Positions 43,128 to 49,624 of a stretch of DNA of 59,880 nucleotides are shown here, piece by piece (position 1 is the first letter of the stretch; each line of letters starts with the position of its first letter). The translations under genes were made by a program, and so were the position numbers. The stretch lies in the NCBI GenBank assembly GCA_017461945.1, contig JAFTSB010000025.1, positions 1-59,880 of the forward strand. The letters run 5' to 3'. A model generated the notes under the pieces. The model searched no databases. It saw nothing but the letters and a program-made list of their open reading frames with translations, and was not told the origin of the DNA. The DNA comes from Clostridia bacterium (lineage in GTDB: Bacteria > Bacillota > Clostridia > Oscillospirales > CAG-272).

Positions 43128-43709
43128 TTATTTCTTCTCCACAACGATAAAGAAGGGAGATGAGGGAGAATTGACGATGCGGATGAGGGTACAGCAGATC
43201 ACGTGACGGTCCAGGGTAGCAAAATAGTCCAGCACCATCTTTCCTTCCGCATCTCCCTCGGCATGGCCGGGATATACCGCCACCAGCAACACACCGCCGT
43301 GATCCAGCAGATCCACCGCCGCCTCAATGGCGGGCATGGTTGTCTCGCGCATGGTGGTGATCTTCTTATCGCTGCCGGGCAGATAGCCCAGATTGAACAT
43401 ACCGGCCCGGATAGGGCCCTCCACGTATTTTTTGACATGGTGGTGAGAATCCAATATCAGGGTGTAGTTATGCTCGCACCCTGCCCTTTCCAGATTCTCA
43501 GCAGTCGAGGCCAAGGCCTGCTCCTGCACATCAAATGCGTATACGTGTCCGTTTTTTCCAACGGTTTTGGAAAGGAACTCGGTATCATGACCGTTCCCCA
43601 TCGTGAAATCGACTGCCACATCTCCCTCCCCCAAATGGTTCAGGATAAACTGCTTTTGCAGCTGCAAAAGGTCGATCATATTGCCGTATTTGCTTTTATT
43701 TTCACTCAT
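43128..43709 (-). CDS. mnmM: tRNA methyltransferase of the YtqB/MnmM family
   Basis: A 193-residue class I S-adenosylmethionine methyltransferase. The binding motif is DFTMGNGHDTEFL, followed by YAFDVQEQAL, and the family-specific FNLGYLPGSDK. YtqB proteins (MnmM) complete the mnm5 group at U34 of tRNAs in Bacillota. The ATG overlaps the stop of the SGNH gene by 4 nt (ATGA), so a tRNA-modifying gene is embedded in a carbohydrate-esterase operon. Confidence 0.88.
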   Translation of the reverse strand: MSENKSKYGNMIDLLQLQKQFILNHLGEGDVAVDFTMGNGHDTEFLSKTVGKNGHVYAFDVQEQALASTAENLERAGCEHNYTLILDSHHHVKKYVEGPIRAGMFNLGYLPGSDKKITTMRETTMPAIEAAVDLLDHGGVLLVAVYPGHAEGDAEGKMVLDYFATLDRHVICCTLIRIVNSPSSPFFIVVEKK

Positions 43710-44677
43710 TTTTTCAGCAGCTTTTCAAAGTGGGGGGCCAGGTTTTCGGCATAGAACTGGAAGCCAATGGCATTGGGGTGCAGATAACCGTCGGCAAAGA
43801 AGGTGGTCACGTTGGGGACCAGCGTCATACCGTCGACCACGGTAATGTCAAAGCGAGCGGCCGCCTCCTTGATGATGGTACGCATATCCTCAAAGGTACC
43901 AACGCCGGTGATGCGCCCCATATCGGCGCGCCACAGGGGCAGAATGGCCACGATCGGCACGTTGGGATACTTGTCGCGCAAGCGGGCGAAATGACCGTTG
44001 CAGCAGCCCACCAAGCGACCTCTGGTCGTGCCGGACCAGTCATTGGTGCCGTAGGCTACCGACACCAGATCGGGCTGGTAGAAATCCATCTGATCATCCA
44101 CCGCGCGAGGATTGAAGCGCTCGCCGCCAATGCCCTGATTGACCACCTCGGCATTCAGCGCTCTGGCCACCTGATGGGCATAGGTCATCGAGGCATAGGA
44201 GGAGGTAGAGCCATGGGTGATGGAGTCACCGATAAACAGGAATTTATATGCGCGGGGGGCGGCCGCCTCAAAGGAGGCCCCCTCGTCCAGGGTCACATCA
44301 AAGATCTGACCCGCACTGTGGTGGGGGAAATAGATCTCCACAGTCTTTTTGCCTGTGGGCAAAGCAACGGTAAGCGTATCGGTTCCCTTTCCGCAGCCGG
44401 TATGGGCGTACATCACGCCGTCCGCCCACACATCAAAGGTGTGACCGCCACCGGCAGGGGTGGAGATCCACGTAAAGGACAGCTGCGTGCTGTCGGTTAC
44501 AAAACGGGAAAGCACGCCGGAGGTATGAAACATCGCACCGTGAAAGCGATCCCCTTCGGGATACACATGCTCACGCACGTATTTGCCGTAACGGTAGAAT
44601 ACCAGCTTTCCGTCACGTTCAAAAATCTCGACTGCACCGCTGATGGTAGAGCGGAGCTGCTCGTTGGTCAGAATCAT
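43706..44677 (-). CDS. SGNH/GDSL hydrolase with N-terminal beta domain (copy 1)
   Basis: A 323-residue esterase. Residues to about 140 form a beta-sandwich accessory domain. The SGNH domain follows with block I FIGDSITHG, block II NQGIGGE, block III YGTNDW and the catalytic D/H near DGYLHPNAIG. This two-domain plan resembles CE2-type acetyl esterases. No signal peptide. The ATG at 44677 follows GAGAGGAG. It is clearly paralogous to the next gene upstream. Confidence 0.9.
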   Translation of the reverse strand: MILTNEQLRSTISGAVEIFERDGKLVFYRYGKYVREHVYPEGDRFHGAMFHTSGVLSRFVTDSTQLSFTWISTPAGGGHTFDVWADGVMYAHTGCGKGTDTLTVALPTGKKTVEIYFPHHSAGQIFDVTLDEGASFEAAAPRAYKFLFIGDSITHGSTSSYASMTYAHQVARALNAEVVNQGIGGERFNPRAVDDQMDFYQPDLVSVAYGTNDWSGTTRGRLVGCCNGHFARLRDKYPNVPIVAILPLWRADMGRITGVGTFEDMRTIIKEAAARFDITVVDGMTLVPNVTTFFADGYLHPNAIGFQFYAENLAPHFEKLLKK

Positions 44678-44682
44678 AAGGC

Positions 44683-45675
44683 TCACTCCTCTCCACCCAG
44701 ATGGGGCTTGATGGCATCAAACAATGCATTGGCATAGAATTTGAAGCCGTAGTCGTTGGGATGCAGATATTTATCGGAGCAGACCTCGCGCAAATGGGGG
44801 ATCATCCGATCGCCGTCCACCAGGATCACGCCCTCCTGTGCCAGTGCGGCGTCTTTCACGATCTGCACGCCCTCGGCAAAGGTGCCCACCTTGGTCACGC
44901 GATCGTTGTCAGCACGCCAAATGGGGGTGATGGCAAAAATCTTGGCCTTGGGATAGGCTTCGCGTAGCTTGGCGTAAAAGCCATTGGCCATGGTTATCAT
45001 TCTGTCGCGCTCCCGTCCGTTCCAATCGTTGGTGCCATAGGCCACGGTAATGATATCGGGATCAAAATCCAGTGCAGGATCAACAAGCTCGGGGCGGAAC
45101 ACCTCGCCACCGATGCCCTGATTGATCATTTCCGCATCCAGCTTATCGGCGATCAGATTGGCATAGGTCTGAGAGGAATACTGGGCGTCATAGCCTTGGG
45201 TGATGGAGTCGCCATAGCAAAGGAGCTTGCGGGATTTTTTCACCGGCTCGAAAATCGCGTCATCATCCAATGTGACATTATACAGCTTGGCGCAGGAAAG
45301 GCAGGGCAGATAGATCGCCACCTTGTGCTTGCCGCCGTCCAGCTTAACGGTTACGGTGCTTTTTGCCTCTTTGATCTTATCGTGGCCAAAGTGCTGCACC
45401 ATTACGCCATCCACAAACACGTCAAAGTAATAGAATACGCGGCTGGAGGCAATGACGGTGTGGTAATCAAAGGCGAACTTGGTAGAGTTGGTGAAAAACT
45501 CCAGACGCACGCCGGAGGTGGCGTGAGCCTTGTTACCGAAATCGGGCTTGACCTCATCGTAGTGAGATTGCTGATAGTCGGTAAAGCGGCGGAATTCAAA
45601 CTTCCCTTCCGCATCCTGCACCACAGCAAGTGCACCGTGGGTCATGGTACGGATCTGTTCCAATGTCAGCTTCAT
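44683..45675 (-). CDS. SGNH/GDSL hydrolase with N-terminal beta domain (copy 2)
   Basis: A 330-residue paralogue of the downstream gene with the same layout. Block I is YGDSITQG, block II NQGIGGEVF, block III YGTNDWNG, and the catalytic histidine lies in KYLHPNDYG. The two copies share order and length but have diverged clearly in the N-terminal domain, which suggests different acyl-sugar substrates. Both should remove acetyl groups from sugars in the cytosol, before or together with the GH2 and CE7 enzymes. Confidence 0.9.
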   Translation of the reverse strand: MKLTLEQIRTMTHGALAVVQDAEGKFEFRRFTDYQQSHYDEVKPDFGNKAHATSGVRLEFFTNSTKFAFDYHTVIASSRVFYYFDVFVDGVMVQHFGHDKIKEAKSTVTVKLDGGKHKVAIYLPCLSCAKLYNVTLDDDAIFEPVKKSRKLLCYGDSITQGYDAQYSSQTYANLIADKLDAEMINQGIGGEVFRPELVDPALDFDPDIITVAYGTNDWNGRERDRMITMANGFYAKLREAYPKAKIFAITPIWRADNDRVTKVGTFAEGVQIVKDAALAQEGVILVDGDRMIPHLREVCSDKYLHPNDYGFKFYANALFDAIKPHLGGEE

Positions 45676-45702
45676 AGGTACTCCTTTTTATGTAACGTAT
45701 TG

Positions 45703-46419
45703 TTATTTTTCGTTTCTGTGAAGATCCGAGCGCAGGAATTTGATGGCGCGCTCTACGCTATCCTTGGAGTTTTTCCAAGGCTCTTTGTCATAGCGATAGT
45801 CAAACTTTTTGCAAAACCAGCTCACATCGTCGGTCAGGGTTTCTAAATAGCCCTTGACCACCTTTTCGGTGATCTCACAAAAAGCAGGCAGCCTCTTTTT
45901 ACCCAGACGGGCCGAGGCCTTTTCCAGCAGCAAGCGGTAGTGCGGCAAGCAGAAATAGGGCTGCTGCTTCAGCTTTTCCACAAAGGTCTCGTCGGTGTCA
46001 AACAGCAGCACCACGGTTTCGGCCATGTGCTGAAAATGGAAATCAATGCGACCGCAGACATAGCAGGAGGATTCCAGCTCGCCAATACGACGGGCAGGCT
46101 TTTGGTCGGGGCGGCCCATGACTGTGCCCAAAAATCCCTTGGAAAGATCGCCCTGCAGCTCCTTGAGATGGCTTTCCAGCGTGAGCGCCATGCCCAGTCT
46201 GTTTTTGCGAACAAACATCATATCGTAATGGGTGCGGCAAAAGCCCAGCTTATTGGTCTTGATGCGCACATCGGGCTCCATCATAGACGCGCCAAGGATC
46301 AGATCCAGCTCGTCCTCCTCCAGCTTGCGATACAGCGCACACATCGGGCAACCGCAAGAGGCATCTGCGGCAGAGGCCTCAAATTTTTCGTTAACGGGTA
46401 TGGTATAGATCTGCTCCAT
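45703..46419 (-). CDS. DUF6062-like cysteine/histidine protein, unknown
   Basis: A 238-residue soluble protein with two similar metal-site-like halves: CGCPMC then FCRTHYD in the first, and CYVCG then FCLPHYR in the second. Each half offers a CxxC pair and a CxxH pair, enough for one zinc ion. The rest is helical and charged. I associate it with the DUF6062 family, whose role is unknown. It is the promoter-proximal gene of the carbohydrate cluster. GAGGAGGG sets the start at 46419. Confidence 0.78.
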   Translation of the reverse strand: MEQIYTIPVNEKFEASAADASCGCPMCALYRKLEEDELDLILGASMMEPDVRIKTNKLGFCRTHYDMMFVRKNRLGMALTLESHLKELQGDLSKGFLGTVMGRPDQKPARRIGELESSCYVCGRIDFHFQHMAETVVLLFDTDETFVEKLKQQPYFCLPHYRLLLEKASARLGKKRLPAFCEITEKVVKGYLETLTDDVSWFCKKFDYRYDKEPWKNSKDSVERAIKFLRSDLHRNEK

Positions 46420-46458
46420 ACGGGCCCTCCTCTCCAAGGAAACATTATAATTAAATTT

Positions 46459-46487
46459 ATTATAACTGTTTTTATAAGATAATGCAA
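46459..46487 (-). promoter_or_regulatory. Promoter of the carbohydrate cluster
   Basis: On the minus strand, TTGCAT (46482-46487) and TATAAT (46459-46464) are separated by 17 bp. Confidence 0.75.
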
Positions 46488-46520
46488 GAAAAAAACGCAT
46501 TTTTCCAAGAAAAAAACGCA
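46485..46520. repeat. 15-bp direct repeat at the cluster promoter
   Basis: CAAGAAAAAAACGCA occurs at 46485-46499 and again at 46506-46520. The copies start 21 bp apart, two helical turns, and lie over and just upstream of the -35. Confidence 0.75.
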
Positions 46521-46522
46521 AT

Positions 46523-46543
46523 GCTGCCGTATGGCGGCTTTTT
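46523..46543 (+). terminator. Possible small terminator
   Basis: The stem GCTGCC/GGCGGC with loop GTAT is followed by five T residues on the plus strand, upstream of the small-protein gene. Confidence 0.35.
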
Positions 46544-46590
46544 GACGCGGTCATACTAAAGATGCGTCATACGCAAGGGAGGTGGAAGGC

Positions 46591-46791
46591 ATGAATAAAA
46601 AAGCCATTGCGGCAACCGGATTGTTCGGCGCCATTGCCGTGGCAGGGGCGGTCGGCCTGCTGGTCAGCGGAGGCAACAAGCCCCGTGGTATGGCCAAGCG
46701 TGCCGGTAAAATGATGGACCGTGTGGGTCACACGATGCAGGGCGTGGGGCACAAAATGCAGCACGCTGTGCAGTCCATGGGCAAGCACTGA
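46591..46791 (+). CDS. Small membrane protein with His/Met-rich tail
   Basis: A 66-residue protein. Residues about 6-28 form a membrane segment or uncleaved signal (AATGLFGAIAVAGAVGLLVSG). The tail is basic and amphipathic, with recurring G-H-x-M-Q units (VGHTMQGVGHKMQH). AGGGAGG lies eight bases before the ATG, and a strong terminator follows at once. The His/Met spacing could bind copper or haem, but this is only a suggestion. Family not recognised. Confidence 0.7.
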   Translation: MNKKAIAATGLFGAIAVAGAVGLLVSGGNKPRGMAKRAGKMMDRVGHTMQGVGHKMQHAVQSMGKH

Positions 46792-46830
46792 AAAAAATCC
46801 CCCAAAACGGTATCGTTTTGGGGGATTTTT
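46792..46830. terminator. Bidirectional terminator
   Basis: The stem ATCCCCCAAAACG/CGTTTTGGGGGAT with loop GTAT has A and T runs. It serves the small-protein gene and mtlD. Confidence 0.9.
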
Positions 46831-46833
46831 GTT

Positions 46834-48054
46834 TTAATGTGTATTCTTCATATTGGCCAGCACTTCTACAAAATCGGCAAACGGTGCTTTGTTTTTCAGC
46901 ATTTCATAGAAGGTTTCGATCATTTTGACATCCGCTGCATCGGTGATATCGCTGTATGCTTCCAGCGCCTTGGCAAGGCCGTTTGCCTTGACGTAATCGG
47001 TGATCTCCACGGCGGCAGGGTCACTTTCCATATCAAACAGATACCCTGCGGCAATGCCCACGGCGATATGGGCCGGTACACCGCCCTGCTCACGTACCAT
47101 CTTAAAGGCACCCACCAAGCGGTCACCGGAGGAGAGCTTGCGCTTGGGATCGCGGCCAACGCGATCCAGCGAGTCCACCAGCAGCTTGTTTTCAAAGCGG
47201 ACCATCAGATCCTCAACAAACTGCATCGTATCGTCCAAGGGTGCGCCGTGGCGCTTGGCCAAGGCTCTGGCCGATTCCAGCAGGGCACGCGTCAGAATAT
47301 ACTTGATCTCGCCATCGGTAGCCGCTTCAAAGATAAAGCCATAGCCCTTCTGATATGCCATATAGGCCATCAAGGCGTGACCCATATTATGGATAAGCAG
47401 CTTGCGCTCGATAAAGAAAGCAAAGGGAGAAAAGGGCACCAGCTCCTTGATGGGAGGCATGTCGCAGCCCACGGGGCGGAAGCCTGCGGCGTCCACGGGT
47501 AGCTCGCTATAGGGCTCAGCGCAAACAGCCAAGGGATACTGGGCCTTGAATTCCTCGGGCGTGGGGGGCACGGTACGTCCCACCGACACGCAGACAAAGC
47601 CCACGTTTGCCTCAAAGAAATCCTTATCCTCGGCAGGAATGTGAGGGGCGACCAGACCATAGAGATACTCATTGGAGCCGATCATATTTTCACAGATCAG
47701 AATGTTCAGCGGTCTGCCGGAGCGCGCCTTGCGTGCCAGAATGGCCTTGGCGATGAGGGGAGCTACAAAGGGCAGAATGTTGACACCCAAGGCGGTCGCC
47801 AGAATGTCAGCATCGGCAATGGTGTCGATAACAGCCTGCTCATCACGGCCATTGACAGCATTGACGCTTTCTACCCATTCGGGCACATACTCGGTGCCGC
47901 GGGTCACGTAAATGGGATACTTCCCTGCTTCATTGATGGCGTTCACCACATCGGCGTTGACATCAATAAAAGTGGTCTCGTAGCCGGACAGATAAAAGCG
48001 CTGTCCGATAAAGCCTCTGCCGATATTACCGGCACCGTACATAACTGCTCTCAT
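46834..48054 (-). CDS. mtlD: Mannitol-1-phosphate 5-dehydrogenase family protein
   Basis: A 406-residue polyol dehydrogenase that should interconvert mannitol 1-phosphate and fructose 6-phosphate with NAD. The dinucleotide motif is GAGNIGRGF at the N-terminus, and the catalytic lysine region is RKLLIHNMGHA. No mannitol PTS gene is nearby, so the gene may serve mannitol formation or a related polyol phosphate. It lies 11 nt after tmk with AAGGAG upstream. Confidence 0.88.
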   Translation of the reverse strand: MRAVMYGAGNIGRGFIGQRFYLSGYETTFIDVNADVVNAINEAGKYPIYVTRGTEYVPEWVESVNAVNGRDEQAVIDTIADADILATALGVNILPFVAPLIAKAILARKARSGRPLNILICENMIGSNEYLYGLVAPHIPAEDKDFFEANVGFVCVSVGRTVPPTPEEFKAQYPLAVCAEPYSELPVDAAGFRPVGCDMPPIKELVPFSPFAFFIERKLLIHNMGHALMAYMAYQKGYGFIFEAATDGEIKYILTRALLESARALAKRHGAPLDDTMQFVEDLMVRFENKLLVDSLDRVGRDPKRKLSSGDRLVGAFKMVREQGGVPAHIAVGIAAGYLFDMESDPAAVEITDYVKANGLAKALEAYSDITDAADVKMIETFYEMLKNKAPFADFVEVLANMKNTH

Positions 48055-48065
48055 GGTTGCTCTCC

Positions 48066-48677
48066 TTATAGTATAGTTTTGACGGCGGCGCGCACTCGTT
48101 CGGCAACCTCCTCGGGGGTGCCGGTGGCATCAATGATGGCTACGCGATCGCCGATGGATTCAAAAACACGAAGGAACGTGTCGCGAAAAAGCGTTAACGT
48201 CTCCTCTTTTTCATAAATTTCTTTGGCTTCTCCCCGCCGCCCGATGCGCGCCAGCGCCTCCTTAGGAGGGATATCCAAAAAAATGCACAGATCGGGGTGA
48301 CGGATGGCGGGACAATTCACATTCATATCCTTGACCCAATGAAAGTCACATAAGCTGCCCTGATAGGCAAGAGAGGAATAGTAATAGCGGTCGGACAGCA
48401 TATCCTCGCCCTTTCGCAGCGTGGCCTCAATGCCATCCTCGGCGGTATTGTGAACGATACGATCCAGCACGAACATCGCCGCCATTTCAAAGGGGGTTCG
48501 CTTGACCCTGCCCGAAAGAGCTTCTCGCAGCATTTTGCCGGTATCCTTATCGGTGGGCTCGGCGGTGACTCTTGCCCGTCTGCCCCGGGTTTCCAGCCAG
48601 TTGGCCAACAGTTGGATCTGCGTGCTTTTGCCGCAGCCGTCGATCCCCTCAAATACGATCAGCCTTCCCCGTTCCAC
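48066..48677 (-). CDS. tmk: Thymidylate kinase
   Basis: A 203-residue kinase that phosphorylates dTMP. The P-loop is FEGIDGCGKST, and the DRYYYSSLAYQG motif is typical. The GTG at 48677 is preferred as start: AAGGGAG lies seven bases upstream. The in-frame ATG at 48704 would be almost at the transcription start given the promoter at 48712-48740. Confidence 0.93.
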   Translation of the reverse strand: MERGRLIVFEGIDGCGKSTQIQLLANWLETRGRRARVTAEPTDKDTGKMLREALSGRVKRTPFEMAAMFVLDRIVHNTAEDGIEATLRKGEDMLSDRYYYSSLAYQGSLCDFHWVKDMNVNCPAIRHPDLCIFLDIPPKEALARIGRRGEAKEIYEKEETLTLFRDTFLRVFESIGDRVAIIDATGTPEEVAERVRAAVKTIL

Positions 48678-48711
48678 AGTATCGCTCCCTTCTTCAAAAG
48701 ACATCCTCTTT

Positions 48712-48740
48712 ATTGTACACCCTGTCGCTCGCTTTGTCAA
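48712..48740 (-). promoter_or_regulatory. tmk-mtlD promoter
   Basis: On the minus strand, TTGACA (48735-48740) and TACAAT (48712-48717) are separated by 17 bp. Confidence 0.82.
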
Positions 48741-48794
48741 TATTTTCACAAATAAAAGTGGAAATTCCACACCAACAGCTCCACGCCCATCGAC

Positions 48795-48823
48795 TTGACA
48801 AAGAGCGTGTAAGCCGTTATAAT
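48795..48823 (+). promoter_or_regulatory. Promoter of the HAD hydrolase gene
   Basis: Consensus TTGACA (48795-48800), a 17-bp spacer and TATAAT (48818-48823). Confidence 0.88.
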
Positions 48824-48877
48824 ATTGATATATACACCATAGTACAGATACGGAAAAGCATCCAACAGGGAGTTTAA

Positions 48878-49582
48878 ATGAAATACGAAGGCATATTTTT
48901 TGATTTGGACGGCACGCTGCTGCCCATGGATAACGACACCTTTACCAAGGGTTATCTTGGCCTTTTGGCAAGGGCGGTCGCCCCCTATGGCTTTGAGCCC
49001 AAAAGCATGGTTTCCGCCATGTGGAAGGGCGTTTCGGCCATGGTGAAAAACGACGGCAGCCGCCCCAACTGTGACGTGTTCTGGGAGGTGTTCGCCGGCA
49101 TTTTAGGGGAATTTGTGATGAAATACATCCCCAATTTTGATGCGTTCTATACCGATGGCTTTCACCAAGCGTCACAGTTTACCGCCCCCACGCCCCTGGC
49201 CGCCAAGGCGGTGGCTCTCGCCCACCAAAAGGCCCACAAGGTGGTGCTGGCCACCAATCCCCTATTCCCCCGTGTTGCGGTGGAATCCCGCCTTTCCTGG
49301 ATCAAGCTGGGATCGGATGATTTTGATCTGGTGACCGATTACAGCAACTCTGCTTATTGCAAGCCCAACCCGGAATACTATCTGGACATCTGCCGCCGTA
49401 TGGGCGTTGACCCCCGGCGCTGTCTGATGGTGGGCAACAATGCCGAGGAGGACATCCGCGCGGCACAGGCCGCCGGTCTTTCGACCTTTTTGCTGACCGA
49501 CCACCTCATTGCCGAGGGGGAGATCCCCGAGACGCCCAAAGGCAGCTTCGACAACCTGATCTCCTATCTGGAACAGCTTTAA
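48878..49582 (+). CDS. HAD family hydrolase
   Basis: A 234-residue HAD phosphatase of subfamily I. Motif I is FFDLDGTLLP (D9, D11), motif II lies in VVLATNPLFP, motif III is the lysine in AYCKPNPEYY, and motif IV is MVGNNAEEDIRAA. The GNNAEED version of motif IV is less common than GDSxxD. It is a single-gene unit with its own consensus promoter and terminator. Substrate unknown. Confidence 0.85.
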   Translation: MKYEGIFFDLDGTLLPMDNDTFTKGYLGLLARAVAPYGFEPKSMVSAMWKGVSAMVKNDGSRPNCDVFWEVFAGILGEFVMKYIPNFDAFYTDGFHQASQFTAPTPLAAKAVALAHQKAHKVVLATNPLFPRVAVESRLSWIKLGSDDFDLVTDYSNSAYCKPNPEYYLDICRRMGVDPRRCLMVGNNAEEDIRAAQAAGLSTFLLTDHLIAEGEIPETPKGSFDNLISYLEQL

Positions 49583-49587
49583 TATGC

Positions 49588-49619
49588 AAAAAATCCTGCA
49601 CACGTGTGCAGGATTTTTT
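49588..49619. terminator. Bidirectional terminator
   Basis: A perfect palindrome centred on CACGTG is flanked by six A and six T residues. It lies between the HAD gene and the convergent ABC gene. Confidence 0.9.
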
Positions 49620-49624
49620 GTTTT

